From Bacteroidia bacterium (lineage in GTDB: Bacteria > Bacteroidota > Bacteroidia > Palsa-965): 64,000 nucleotides of DNA. The DNA is taken from the NCBI GenBank assembly GCA_023151315.1, contig JAKLJE010000020.1, forward strand, positions 1 to 64,000. The letters are read 5' to 3'. A program made the translations under genes and the position numbers. The notes below the pieces were generated by a model. The model made no database searches. It saw only the letters and a program-made list of their open reading frames with translations, and had not been told where the DNA came from. The first letter of the stretch is position 1. The number at the start of each line of letters is the position of its first letter. This document shows positions 35,355-44,891 of the stretch, one piece after another.

Positions 35355-36046
35355 TTCAGTATGCTGAACATGCTAACCGCGTTATCTGACAATTTCATTG
35401 CGTCAGCACCGGGTGACATCACTACGGCTTGCTCTTTCATATTAACTCCATCAATGAACTTTTTCAGATCTACTTTTATCCGAATATGCTCATCGTCCGT
35501 TTCATATGGCAACTTAACCTGACGCAGTGTATTGTATGGTGCTGAATATCCTCCTAAATGATACTGAAACTTTCCCCGATTCTTCGTGCACGAAGGCGAT
35601 GTTCCTTCCAGTTTCAGGTTGATAAATCCGCTGTGCCATGCCCAATACATTCCATTGGTCGGATCCAGCACACCGCTTCCCACTCCATTCACATTGGTTG
35701 CACTGTCAATACCTAAATTGAAAGTGAATTCGGTTATTCTACCCATTGAATGGTACTGAATTGTATTGGCAGCTGATGGACCCGTACTCAGATCAATGAG
35801 TTGATAATCGGTTACTGCACCGGCAATAATGTTCTCGTGAAGTATAAAATCGGAGATATAAAAACGGAACTGCGTGAATCTGATACTATCTCCGTTCTTT
35901 TCAGAAAAGTAAACAGAATCCGCTTTTAACGGTTTGTCGCCCCAATATGGTACAAACTGAACATCCACGGTTCTCAAGTCTGCAAAAGAAGCAGATAATG
36001 CATACACCAGAGTCAGAAGTCCGACGAGCCGAAATCTATTTAACAT
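35351..36046 (-). CDS. MbnP-like copper-binding protein
   Basis: The ATG at 36046 gives a signal peptide (MLNRFRLVGLLTLVYALSASFA); an upstream start would add an unlikely leader. The 231-residue protein shows family features: VDVQFVPYWGDKPL, FTQFRFYISDF and the central LDPTNGMYWAWHSGF followed by INLKLEGTS. The tryptophans of the YWAW motif are candidates for the MbnH-made kynurenine. Only one Cys remains in the mature part (SPSCTKN). The gene overlaps mbnH by four bases. It likely binds and handles copper in the periplasm. Confidence 0.83.
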   Translation of the reverse strand: MLNRFRLVGLLTLVYALSASFADLRTVDVQFVPYWGDKPLKADSVYFSEKNGDSIRFTQFRFYISDFILHENIIAGAVTDYQLIDLSTGPSAANTIQYHSMGRITEFTFNLGIDSATNVNGVGSGVLDPTNGMYWAWHSGFINLKLEGTSPSCTKNRGKFQYHLGGYSAPYNTLRQVKLPYETDDEHIRIKVDLKKFIDGVNMKEQAVVMSPGADAMKLSDNAVSMFSILK

Positions 36047-36166
36047 ATCCGAATTTATATCATTCCAATCTGTCAGCCAATCGGCTGAGGCGAACAACAC
36101 AAAATCATCGACCAACCGGCAACTGAATCCGCTCCGTAACACTAATCTTAGCAAATGAGTTCTTCG

Positions 36167-36174
36167 TACATTTG
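36167..36174 (+). promoter_or_regulatory. Bacteroidota -7 box for the DUF423 gene
   Basis: TACATTTG matches TAnnTTTG exactly and ends 5 bases from the ATG at 36179, predicting a leaderless transcript. Confidence 0.55.
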
Positions 36175-36178
36175 AAAT

Positions 36179-36586
36179 ATGACGAATAAATCATTGGCTA
36201 CAGGAGCAATTCTGGCATTATTGTCAGTTGTACTCGGCGCTTTCGCAGCTCATGGACTGCAGCAATACGTAGATAGCGGTCTGATGGATGATAAAATGCT
36301 CAGAAATTTCGAAACCGCAGCTCGTTATCAGATGTATCATGCATTCGCAATTCTTATTTGCGGGATCATCACCAAAGTTCAAACTGAATCTAAGTGGCTG
36401 CATGCTTCATTCTGGTTATTCATCACAGGCATTTTACTTTTCTCGGGATCTCTTTATCTCCTCTCAACGAGAAATGTTTTAGGAATGGAATCCTGGCATT
36501 GGCTCGGGCCCATTACTCCACTGGGCGGTGTGGCGTTTATTGCCGGTTGGATCATGCTGGCACTTCATGCAATGCGAACCAAATGA
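36179..36586 (+). CDS. DUF423 membrane protein
   Basis: This 135-residue protein has four membrane helices and the DUF423 (YwdK) family pattern: GAILALLSVVLGAFAAHGL near the N-terminus, FETAARYQMYHAFAI and a late ITPLGGVAFIAGW. The family is widespread and has no proven function. The stop overlaps the next start (ATGA), so the downstream secreted protein is translationally coupled. Confidence 0.88.
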   Translation: MTNKSLATGAILALLSVVLGAFAAHGLQQYVDSGLMDDKMLRNFETAARYQMYHAFAILICGIITKVQTESKWLHASFWLFITGILLFSGSLYLLSTRNVLGMESWHWLGPITPLGGVAFIAGWIMLALHAMRTK

Positions 36587-38136
36587 AAAACGTGCTTGCA
36601 ATATTTCTTCTCGCGTTGTTCCACTATTCAGCGAATGGACAATGTAATGATACGCAGGTTCTGAACGGAACGCAGACATCGCAATTGAATATTGCATTTT
36701 CTTCTTTACAGGGCGCTTTGTATTCGAAAGACCTTGCTCAAATCGACTCAATCAGTTCTGCGGCAAAAACAATATTTTCAACTGAAGCAGGTCAACCTGA
36801 CAATCAGGAAGTATACACTGCACTTTCAACGAACACAAGCTGGTTGTCGCTCAACGCCGCACTTACGTTATCACGCCAGCTCATTGCAGCTGACAGTCTT
36901 GTTTATGTAAACATTCACAGAACCTGCAAAGGTGAATTACCGCCATTTTACCAACCGCACTCTGTTCCCTTACGAGCAGGCGCAGAAGTGTGTAGCGGAT
37001 TGATTCGTATTGCTAATGCAGAAACTGATCTTGCACGCAGAAATCTGTATCTGCAATGGGCAAAACAAGGACTTGATTCGCTCCTTACCATGCAGCTTCC
37101 CAATGGTGCATTTCCGTTTCCTGACCTGCGTCCGTACGGAGATCCCGTGTTCACTCCGATCATCAATAATTATCTTCAATCGTTGAGTGCAGATTCAGTA
37201 AATGTTCTCATCAATGGATGGATCATTGACGACAGAGGAACCGGTGAATTCAAATTCGACGCCGGAGTAATCGGCGGTGTGTTTGCAGAAGCGTACCAGT
37301 TTACCGGCGACACCAATTACCGGAATGCAGCATTACGCACAGCATCTTATTGCGATACATTGCGAATGAATACAAATTACAACTACAACACATTTCAGGC
37401 TTATGCACTTTCATTCGGATATATATTGGATCCGCAAAACACAGATTGGCTGCTGAACACCGATACGATTTTACGTTATTCGGTATTGCCCGGCCAGATT
37501 TCCAACGGACGCTGGATGGACGGACATAATGCGAAGTCGGTGTATCACAATATTATTATTCACAACACTGCAGCAACACTGATGAACGCAAATGCCAGCA
37601 ACCCGCACTTCGATACATTGTCTGACATGTTGAATGATGCGCTGCGTAATTTTCTTACACAGTATTATGCCTGCAATGCTTCAGTAGGTTTCGACGGATT
37701 ACTTCGCGCCTGGAAACTCGGAACAAACATTGTCCCGCAATCATTGCACGATTCCATTGGTGATGTAATCGGAAATTACATCAATCGCGCAGCGGTCGAT
37801 GGAGCTTTTCTGGATGTTTATACCATGGGATTGTATCTCGATGCACAGCTGAATCTGTCATCAGTAACCGAAGCCGAAGAAAAATCCATCTTCTCAGTGT
37901 ATCCGAATCCGGCGAGCGATGAACTTACCTTATACATTGAAAATGCAAGTGAAGGTTCATCTGTTTCCATTTACAACGCAGTTGGTGCTTTGGTTCTTAA
38001 ACTTCCGGTGCAGATCGGTGGAACCTCATCTTTACTGCACATATCAGTAGCGGAATTTCCGTCAGGAATTTATACAACTGTTTTGGAGAAGGACAGCAGA
38101 AGAAATTCAATCATCTGGATTAAAACAAATCAATAA
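36583..38136 (+). CDS. Secreted alpha/alpha-barrel protein with T9SS sorting domain, possible glycoside-active enzyme
   Basis: The ATG at 36583 begins a signal peptide (MKNVLAIFLLALFHYSANG); the frame stays open further upstream only as a shadow of the DUF423 gene. The 517-residue protein has helical-hairpin repeats such as LNGWIIDD-like and FAEAYQFTGDTNYRNAALRTASYCDTL, which resemble six-hairpin glycosidases or uronyl epimerases. The end is a sorting domain (SVYPNPASDELTLYI). No catalytic residue can be named with confidence. It is secreted by T9SS and co-expressed with the DUF423 protein. Confidence 0.65.
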   Translation: MKNVLAIFLLALFHYSANGQCNDTQVLNGTQTSQLNIAFSSLQGALYSKDLAQIDSISSAAKTIFSTEAGQPDNQEVYTALSTNTSWLSLNAALTLSRQLIAADSLVYVNIHRTCKGELPPFYQPHSVPLRAGAEVCSGLIRIANAETDLARRNLYLQWAKQGLDSLLTMQLPNGAFPFPDLRPYGDPVFTPIINNYLQSLSADSVNVLINGWIIDDRGTGEFKFDAGVIGGVFAEAYQFTGDTNYRNAALRTASYCDTLRMNTNYNYNTFQAYALSFGYILDPQNTDWLLNTDTILRYSVLPGQISNGRWMDGHNAKSVYHNIIIHNTAATLMNANASNPHFDTLSDMLNDALRNFLTQYYACNASVGFDGLLRAWKLGTNIVPQSLHDSIGDVIGNYINRAAVDGAFLDVYTMGLYLDAQLNLSSVTEAEEKSIFSVYPNPASDELTLYIENASEGSSVSIYNAVGALVLKLPVQIGGTSSLLHISVAEFPSGIYTTVLEKDSRRNSIIWIKTNQ

Positions 38137-38153
38137 TAAGCAGAAGCCGATTT

Positions 38154-39635
38154 ATGTCTTACGCCGATTACGTCAACAGATTATCCAAACTCGCCGACAT
38201 TGCATACACGGGAGCCGTTCTCAACTGGGATATGGAAACATATATGCCGCCTAAAAGTGCAGAACGCAGATCACAACAACTCGCAACACTTTCCGGATTG
38301 GCACACGAACAGTTCACTTCTGAAGAAACAGGAGTATTGCTTGAAAAGCTGAACACAGATGAAAGTCTTGATGCAAGACAAAGAGCAAACGTAAAACATA
38401 CACTCAAGCAATATCGCAAAGGAAAGAAATATACTACTGTGTTTGTTGAAGAGATGAGTCGCACCATTTCCGAAACTTTCAATGCATGGCAGGAAGCGAA
38501 ACAAAAAAACGATTTTTCAATTTACGCCCCAAAGCTTGAGAAATTGATTGCACTGAAGAAAAAGGAATGTGAACTTATCGGCTATGAAACACATCCATAT
38601 GACGCAATGCTGGATGAATACGAGCCCGGACTGAAGACTGCTGATGTAGATAAGCTTTTCAACGATGTACGAAGCGAACTCGTGCCTTTTGTAAAGCAGT
38701 TGCTTGAACAGAAAATAGGCTCACAGGAAATCATTCATCGTTTTTACCCGAAGGATGCTCAGATTGCATTCAGCGAAAAAATCCTGAAAGAAATGGGATA
38801 CGATTTCGACGCCGGGCGTCAGGATATTTCCATGCATCCTTTTACCACTAACTTCAGCGCAACCGATGTACGTGTAACAACGCGCGTGGATGAGAATAAC
38901 ATCAGCGATTGTTTGACCGGCAGTATTCATGAAGGCGGACACGCACTGTATGAACAGGGAATTCCGGATGATCAATACGGATTGCCTTCGGGAGAATATT
39001 GTTCACTGGCAATACACGAATCACAATCGCGCTTATGGGAGAACAATGTAGGTCGCAGCATCGAATTCTGGAGCGGACAGTTCCCGGAATTGAAACAGGC
39101 TTTTCCTGAAACTTTGAAAGATGTGAATGTAAATCAGTTTTACAATGCTCTGAATGTTGTGCAGCCTTCCCTGATTCGAATCAATGCCGATGAAGTGACG
39201 TATCATTTCCATGTTATGATCCGGTTCGAAGTTGAGAAAGCGATCTTTGAAAACAGAATTCAGGTTTCAGAAATTCCTGCGTATTGGAATGCGCGTTACA
39301 AAGAATATCTCGGAATAGAAGTTCCGTCTGACGCAGAAGGATGCATGCAGGATGTGCATTGGTCGCACGGCAGTTTCGGCTACTTCCCTACTTATTCGCT
39401 TGGCAGCTTCTATGCAGCACAAATGTTCTTCGCAGCCGAAAAAGCAATTCCCGGACTGAAAGATCAGATCAGCAGAAAAAACTATTCAGAGTTGCTGAAA
39501 TGGCTCCGCGCCAATATTCACCAGCACGGCAAGACTTACTCGGCACGTGAATTATGCGTTCGTTCAACGGGAGAAGAATTGAACTTCCGTTATTTCATGA
39601 ACTACGTGAAAGCGAAATACGCCGGAAATGTTTAA
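38154..39635 (+). CDS. M32 family metallocarboxypeptidase
   Basis: The 493-residue protein is a carboxypeptidase Taq homologue. The zinc motif HEGGHALYEQG lies near residue 260, with the downstream Glu in LAIHESQSRLWEN near 290. Other family segments are LNWDMETYMPP at the N-terminus, DVHWSHGSFGYFPTYSLGS near 400 and RYFMNYVKAKY at the C-terminus. The enzyme is cytoplasmic and removes C-terminal residues from peptides. It starts 17 bases after the T9SS protein. Confidence 0.95.
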   Translation: MSYADYVNRLSKLADIAYTGAVLNWDMETYMPPKSAERRSQQLATLSGLAHEQFTSEETGVLLEKLNTDESLDARQRANVKHTLKQYRKGKKYTTVFVEEMSRTISETFNAWQEAKQKNDFSIYAPKLEKLIALKKKECELIGYETHPYDAMLDEYEPGLKTADVDKLFNDVRSELVPFVKQLLEQKIGSQEIIHRFYPKDAQIAFSEKILKEMGYDFDAGRQDISMHPFTTNFSATDVRVTTRVDENNISDCLTGSIHEGGHALYEQGIPDDQYGLPSGEYCSLAIHESQSRLWENNVGRSIEFWSGQFPELKQAFPETLKDVNVNQFYNALNVVQPSLIRINADEVTYHFHVMIRFEVEKAIFENRIQVSEIPAYWNARYKEYLGIEVPSDAEGCMQDVHWSHGSFGYFPTYSLGSFYAAQMFFAAEKAIPGLKDQISRKNYSELLKWLRANIHQHGKTYSARELCVRSTGEELNFRYFMNYVKAKYAGNV

Positions 39636-39681
39636 TTAATTCAACATGTTGATTTGAAGGGGATTCTTAAGTAAAAAACAC

Positions 39682-39689
39682 TAGATTTG
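39682..39689 (+). promoter_or_regulatory. Bacteroidota -7 box for the 795-residue secreted protein
   Basis: TAGATTTG matches TAnnTTTG exactly, ending 22 bases before the ATG at 39711. TTTG at 39653-39656 is a weak -33 candidate with long spacing. Confidence 0.5.
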
Positions 39690-39710
39690 CAGTCCCCAAA
39701 TCACATGTTT

Positions 39711-42098
39711 ATGAAAAAACTATTACTTGGTATTCTATTGTCGCTTGGCTGCTTCGGTTCAGTGCTTGAAGCTCAAACCGCTCTCAACACCAATCAACCA
39801 TTAATCTGGGGACCTAGCCCTTTCCAGGATTCATTGTGGTCGGTTGACACTACAAACTGGGCAGTTGTTCATCGCGTTGCTCCATCACTTGCTGGTTTCA
39901 CAATTACCGGTATGACCGGATTGGCAGCGGACCCAACAGATGGACAGGTGTATGGAATTGCAAAAGTTTCCGGCGTGACTGGTCGTGTACTTGTCAGAAT
40001 TAGCCTTCCTTCCGGAGTTTGTACGCCTGTGAACGGCACTCCGACTGCCAGCAGTCTTGGAGATAATTTTTCAACGATCAGTTTCCGTGAAGATGGTCAA
40101 TTATTCGGTGTTACAGGTAACGGAGCATCTGTTCCTGAAACAATGTATTTGATCGATAAAAACACCGCGGTTAAAACACTTGCTACCGCTTTAGGCGCGG
40201 GTGCTGACGGAGAGATTATATGTTATAATCGTGATGACGACTTTTTCTACCATTGGTCTGGTAACGGAACAGTAGTAATGGAGAAAATTATGTCAGTTGC
40301 CCCTTACACAGCAACAAATATTCCAATAACCGGAACACCAGGTGGCGAAACTTTTGGCTCATTATATATCGGAAACAACAAGTTTATCAACTCAAATATC
40401 AGTTCCCGTTTCGTTCATGTTAATACTACCGGAGTGTATGGTGCTCAAGTAGGAAGTAATCCGGATGACCTGCGAGGTTTGGTAATGACACCTTATATTA
40501 CCGCTAATAGTAACAGTTTCTGTCAGAATGATACACTTGCAATGACCGCGGGTGGCCATCAGCTGTACTCACATCTTATTTTCCACTGGGGCGATGCTTC
40601 TTTCGATTCAGTAGTTACATCCTACGGTGTGTTGGCGAATGCATCTCATATTTACTCTGCACCGGGAACGTATACTGTTAATGTGGTGACATGGAATGGC
40701 TTTGTAGGAGATACAATCTATTCTTACACTGTGAATGTCCTGAACATTCCAACTGTTGCACTTTCAGGTTCTTCTGTCAGCTGCGGAGGTGATTCTATTA
40801 CACTTACCGGAACCAGCGGCGGTACTTCTCAATGGTACTTCAACGGTGCTCCTATTGTAGGTGCTACAACGAACACTTATTCCACCAACACTCCTGGTGT
40901 CTACAACATGGTTAAGACCAATCTGAACGGATGCGCAGACTCTGCTGCTTCAGGAATTAACCTCACTCTCGTTGCCAATCCTGTTGTTAATCTTGGTGCA
41001 GATGCTGCATTCTGCGGTTCGGCAACTTTGGATGCGGCGAACGCAGGCGCGACTTATCTGTGGAATGATAATTCAACAGCACAAACGCTGACTGCAACTG
41101 CATCTGATATTTACTTCGTAACTGTAACGGACAGCAACGGATGTTCAGCAATCGACTCCATCAACGTAACGATCAATGCTCTGCCTGTTGTAAACCTTGG
41201 TTCCGACACTACGCAATGCGGAGGTTCTGTTGCTCTGGATGCAGGTAATGCAGGTTCAACTTTTATGTGGAGTGATTCTTCAGCGGCACAGACGCTGACT
41301 GTGTCATCCAGCGGTATTTACTACGTAACCGTTACTGATTCACTGAACTGTGCATCTTCTGATACAGTTAACGTAACTATTAATCCACTTCCTTCCGTGA
41401 GCATTTCAGCTCTGCAAACAAGCGTTTGTATCAACAACCCACCGATTCCTTTGACAGGATCACCTGCAGGCGGTACTTTCTCGGGCAACGGAGTAACTCC
41501 TAATACATTTACACCATCTGCGGCAGGTGCAGGAACGTGGATGGCAACATATACATACACTGATTCACTCGGGTGCTCTTCCAGCGATTCAACAGCAATT
41601 ACTGTAAATGCATTGCCTGTAGTGAGCGTTACTGCAGCATCTTCTCCGGTTTGCTTCGACGACGCTAACGTTGTGCTGACAGGTGCTCCTGCAGGAGGTA
41701 CTTTCTCCGGTCCTGGTGTAAGCGGTAACCAGTTTGATCCTTCAGTTGCAGGCAACGGAACACAAACTGTAACATACGTATTCACAGATTCAAACAACTG
41801 CTCTGCGTCAGCAACGACATCAGTGACTGTTGATGCTTGCGTTGGTGTTATCGAGAATACCACAACACCTTTCACAATGTTCCCGAATCCTTCAAATGGA
41901 AATGTTACATTGAACCTTAACTACTCCAACTCTCTCGTTGAAGTGGTTGATGTACTCGGAAACACAGTATCATCACAACGCTACAACAATGCAGGTCAGG
42001 TTCAGTTGAATATGAATGACGCTGCAGAGGGAATTTACTTCGTACGCGTTACTTCAGGAAATGAAAAATCTGTTCAGAAACTGATTATTCGTCGCTGA
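39711..42098 (+). CDS. Secreted PKD/Ig-like repeat protein with T9SS sorting domain
   Basis: The ATG at 39711 (MKKLLLGILLSLGCFGSVLEAQ) opens a 795-residue exported protein. An N-terminal beta-propeller-like region (about 25-260) is followed by a PKD domain (HLIFHWGDASFDSV), an Ig-like unit, two near-identical domains with NLGADAAFCGSATLDA and NLGSDTTQCGGSVALDA, then two units with GGTFSGNGV and GGTFSGPGV, and the sorting domain (MFPNPSNGNVTLNL). Such proteins are large surface adhesins or matrix parts. A terminator follows at 42121-42148. Confidence 0.85.
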   Translation: MKKLLLGILLSLGCFGSVLEAQTALNTNQPLIWGPSPFQDSLWSVDTTNWAVVHRVAPSLAGFTITGMTGLAADPTDGQVYGIAKVSGVTGRVLVRISLPSGVCTPVNGTPTASSLGDNFSTISFREDGQLFGVTGNGASVPETMYLIDKNTAVKTLATALGAGADGEIICYNRDDDFFYHWSGNGTVVMEKIMSVAPYTATNIPITGTPGGETFGSLYIGNNKFINSNISSRFVHVNTTGVYGAQVGSNPDDLRGLVMTPYITANSNSFCQNDTLAMTAGGHQLYSHLIFHWGDASFDSVVTSYGVLANASHIYSAPGTYTVNVVTWNGFVGDTIYSYTVNVLNIPTVALSGSSVSCGGDSITLTGTSGGTSQWYFNGAPIVGATTNTYSTNTPGVYNMVKTNLNGCADSAASGINLTLVANPVVNLGADAAFCGSATLDAANAGATYLWNDNSTAQTLTATASDIYFVTVTDSNGCSAIDSINVTINALPVVNLGSDTTQCGGSVALDAGNAGSTFMWSDSSAAQTLTVSSSGIYYVTVTDSLNCASSDTVNVTINPLPSVSISALQTSVCINNPPIPLTGSPAGGTFSGNGVTPNTFTPSAAGAGTWMATYTYTDSLGCSSSDSTAITVNALPVVSVTAASSPVCFDDANVVLTGAPAGGTFSGPGVSGNQFDPSVAGNGTQTVTYVFTDSNNCSASATTSVTVDACVGVIENTTTPFTMFPNPSNGNVTLNLNYSNSLVEVVDVLGNTVSSQRYNNAGQVQLNMNDAAEGIYFVRVTSGNEKSVQKLIIRR

Positions 42099-42120
42099 TA
42101 CCTCATCTGATTTTATACTG

Positions 42121-42148
42121 AAAAAAGGCCGCAAATGCGGTCTTTTTT
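42121..42148 (+). terminator. Intrinsic terminator after the PKD/Ig-like protein
   Basis: AAAAAAGGCCGC (42121-42132) pairs with GCGGTCTTTTTT (42137-42148), a 12-bp stem with one G-T pair and a T-run of six. Confidence 0.88.
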
Positions 42149-42184
42149 CGTTCCGTACAACTTCATTCCTGGACTTTCCTTGAG

Positions 42185-42192
42185 TATCTTTG
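42185..42192 (+). promoter_or_regulatory. Bacteroidota -7 box for the acyl-CoA carboxylase gene
   Basis: TATCTTTG matches TAnnTTTG exactly, ending 18 bases before the ATG at 42210, and it excludes the longer in-frame start at 42135. Confidence 0.55.
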
Positions 42193-42209
42193 ATTCCTCA
42201 AATCCGATT

Positions 42210-43862
42210 ATGGCAGCAACGAAAGAAAACAAGGTTGACATTGAATTCAACCGTAATGAAGATGCAAACAGAATGCTTGCTTCTGCATTGCAGCAAAGAC
42301 TCGAAAAAGTTTCTCTTGGCGGTGGCAAATCACGTATTGCCAAATTGCACGAACAGGGTAAAATGACCGCCCGTGAACGGATAGAATACCTGTTGGACGA
42401 AGGCAGTCCAAGAGTTGAAATCGGCGCATTCGCAGGAGAAGACATGTATCAGGAACACGGCGGATGTCCTGCAGGCGGTGTTGTTGTAATGATCGGTTAC
42501 GTAAAGAAACGTCAGTGCATTGTAGTTGCCAATGACGCTACTGTGAAAGCCGGAGCGTGGTTCCCGATTACCGGAAAGAAAAATCTGCGCGCACAGGAAA
42601 TCGCAATGGAAAACCGGCTGCCGATTATTTACCTTGTTGACAGTGCCGGAGTTTATCTTCCAATGCAGGATGAAATCTTCCCGGATAAAGAACACTTCGG
42701 AAGAATTTTCCGCAATAACGCAGTAATGTCATCAGAAGGAATTCTGCAGATCGCAGCAATCATGGGATCTTGTGTTGCTGGCGGTGCTTATCTCCCGATC
42801 ATGAGCGACGAAGCAATGATCGTGGATAAAACCGGAACAATTTTCCTTGCCGGTTCTTATCTCGTGAAAGCAGCAATCGGTGAATCAATCGATAATGAAA
42901 CACTTGGCGGAGCCACCACGCACTGCGAAGTTTCCGGCGTTACAGATCACAAGTGCAAAGACGATAAAGATTGTCTTGATCGAATCAAGAACATCATGGA
43001 TAAAATCGGTGATTACGACAAGGCAGGATTCGATCGCTCTGCTCCTGCTCTTCCGAAACTTGATCAGAAAGAAATTTTCGGAATACTTCCGGACACACGC
43101 GAGAAGCCTTATGAGATGCGCGACATCATTCTGCGTCTGGTTGACAATTCTGAATTTGATGAATACAAAGAATTGTATGGTCAATCTATCGTTTGCGGAC
43201 TCGCACGTATCGACGGATGGGCTGTGGGCATTGTTGCTAATCAGCGCAAAGTGGTGAAGAGTAAGAAAGGCGAAATGCAATTCGGCGGTGTGATTTATTC
43301 AGATTCAGCGGATAAAGCAGCTCGTTTCATCATGAATTGCAATCAGAAAAAAATTCCATTGGTGTTCCTGCAGGATGTAACCGGCTTCATGGTCGGATCA
43401 AAGTCAGAAGCAGGCGGCATTATCAAAGACGGAGCAAAACTGGTGAATGCGATGAGCAACTCCGTTGTTCCGAAGTTCACGATTATCGTAGGTAACTCTT
43501 ACGGCGCAGGAAACTACGCGATGTGCGGCAAAGCTTATGATCCGCGATTGATCGTTGGATGGCCGTCAGCGAAAGTTGCTGTTATGGGTGGCGCCCAGGC
43601 TGCTAAAACTTTATTGCAGATTCAGGTAAGCACTTTAAAAGCACAAGGCAAAGAAATCACGCCGGAAGAAGAGAAAGAACTGCTTGATAAAATCACGCAA
43701 CGCTACGAAACACAAACCACACCGTATTACGCTGCAGCACGTTTGTGGCTGGATGCAATTATCAATCCGATTGATACCAGAAAATGGATTTCCATGGGAA
43801 TTGAAGCAGCCAATCACTCGCCTGTCAAGAAGAGATACAATGTGGGCGTGATTCAGACCTGA
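42210..43862 (+). CDS. Acyl-CoA carboxylase, carboxyltransferase (beta) subunit
   Basis: The 550-residue protein is a biotin-dependent carboxyltransferase of the propionyl/methylcrotonyl-CoA type. It has both crotonase-like halves, with the ARERIEYLLDEGS opening, PIIYLVDSAG, MGSCVAGGAYLP and IFLAGSYLVKAA in the first, and PLVFLQDVTGFMVG, GNSYGAGNYAMCG and WPSAKVAVMGG in the second. The spelling ETLGGATTHCEVSGV with a nearby DHKCKDDKDC segment fits methylcrotonyl-CoA carboxylase somewhat better than propionyl-CoA carboxylase. No biotin carboxylase or biotin-carrier gene is adjacent, so the alpha subunit must be elsewhere. Confidence 0.92.
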   Translation: MAATKENKVDIEFNRNEDANRMLASALQQRLEKVSLGGGKSRIAKLHEQGKMTARERIEYLLDEGSPRVEIGAFAGEDMYQEHGGCPAGGVVVMIGYVKKRQCIVVANDATVKAGAWFPITGKKNLRAQEIAMENRLPIIYLVDSAGVYLPMQDEIFPDKEHFGRIFRNNAVMSSEGILQIAAIMGSCVAGGAYLPIMSDEAMIVDKTGTIFLAGSYLVKAAIGESIDNETLGGATTHCEVSGVTDHKCKDDKDCLDRIKNIMDKIGDYDKAGFDRSAPALPKLDQKEIFGILPDTREKPYEMRDIILRLVDNSEFDEYKELYGQSIVCGLARIDGWAVGIVANQRKVVKSKKGEMQFGGVIYSDSADKAARFIMNCNQKKIPLVFLQDVTGFMVGSKSEAGGIIKDGAKLVNAMSNSVVPKFTIIVGNSYGAGNYAMCGKAYDPRLIVGWPSAKVAVMGGAQAAKTLLQIQVSTLKAQGKEITPEEEKELLDKITQRYETQTTPYYAAARLWLDAIINPIDTRKWISMGIEAANHSPVKKRYNVGVIQT

Positions 43863-43922
43863 TCTGTTCATCTCTCAATGAAATAGTGTTACTTTCATTT
43901 GATATTTGGTTATAATGAACAA

Positions 43923-44816
43923 ATGAAAGTTCTGCGTCTTTTTCTGCTGCTACTCAGTTTACAGGCTTGCGCCCAGAGCAGCACTGTGTTCCGATTGTCT
44001 GATACCGCTTTCATTCCGGGCTCAGTTTGGAAACCATTCTACCCTGTTGTATTCAGTAGCGATAACACTTATAATCTGAGTTCAGATTCCAATCTGTCAT
44101 TGGATTCGTTGGCATTGTTTCTCAACGATCACAAAGGCGCGATTATAGAGATTGCAGCTCACACCGATCAGCGCGGGAATGATTCAGCGAACGTCAACAT
44201 TTCTCAGAAACGTGCTGAGTCAGTTAAAATGTATCTGCTTTCAAAGGGAATCGAAGAACATCGTCTTGCAGCTGTTGGCTATGGTGAGACACAACTGATT
44301 CATGGTAACGCAGTAATTGCGGCATGCAAATCAGATTCTGCAAAAAATAAATTCTATTCCGAAAACAGAAGAATTGAATTTCGCTTGCTGAATGATCCGC
44401 GCAAATCTTTTACTCCTAAGGACAGTATTTTCCAATCCGGCAGCGTGTGGATACTTCCTGTGCTGTTCGACTTCGCTAAAGCCACATTACGTCCCGAATC
44501 CAAGCCCTTACTCGACAGCGCCGCTGCATTTCTCATTGAGCATCCTGAACTTCGTATTGAAATTGCCGGACATACAGATACGCGCACCAGTGACTCCTAT
44601 TCAATGAAATTATCCAAGGCTCGAGCCAACACGGTTATGCGATATATGATCGACAAAGGTGTACCGGCGATACAACTGAGTGCTCAAGGTTACGAGAAAA
44701 CCCGGCCGCTCGTATCAGATGATCATCTCAATAAAGTGCCTTCGGCTAAAGGTCGCGAAGAGTTGCACCGATTGAACCGGCGTATTGAATTCAGGATTCT
44801 GGAGATCAATAAATAA
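43923..44816 (+). CDS. Lipoprotein with two tandem OmpA domains
   Basis: From the ATG at 43923 the leader ends in the lipobox SLQAC (Cys near residue 16). Two OmpA/MotB peptidoglycan-binding domains follow (about 50-150 and 185-290). Both keep the key pattern, AAHTDQRGND...SQKRAESV and AGHTDTRTSD...SKARANTV, with the Asp and Arg that contact diaminopimelate. Tandem OmpA domains in one short lipoprotein are unusual; they could clamp the outer membrane to the wall. It has no obvious partner, since the next gene is a membrane protein 75 bases later. Confidence 0.88.
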   Translation: MKVLRLFLLLLSLQACAQSSTVFRLSDTAFIPGSVWKPFYPVVFSSDNTYNLSSDSNLSLDSLALFLNDHKGAIIEIAAHTDQRGNDSANVNISQKRAESVKMYLLSKGIEEHRLAAVGYGETQLIHGNAVIAACKSDSAKNKFYSENRRIEFRLLNDPRKSFTPKDSIFQSGSVWILPVLFDFAKATLRPESKPLLDSAAAFLIEHPELRIEIAGHTDTRTSDSYSMKLSKARANTVMRYMIDKGVPAIQLSAQGYEKTRPLVSDDHLNKVPSAKGREELHRLNRRIEFRILEINK

Positions 44817-44891
44817 TGCAAATCACATTTTCTTAACGCTTCTGCTGATTATTCTCATCTTCAGATGCTGTGCTTTACCTAAATTTACGCA

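Noticed and set aside
36394-36582. Longer start for the T9SS alpha/alpha-barrel protein
   Set aside because: The extra residues are a shadow of the DUF423 gene; a clear signal peptide begins at 36583.
41321-41875. 184-residue antisense frame inside the PKD/Ig-like gene
   Set aside because: It is a mirror of a repetitive coding sequence with no domain or promoter.
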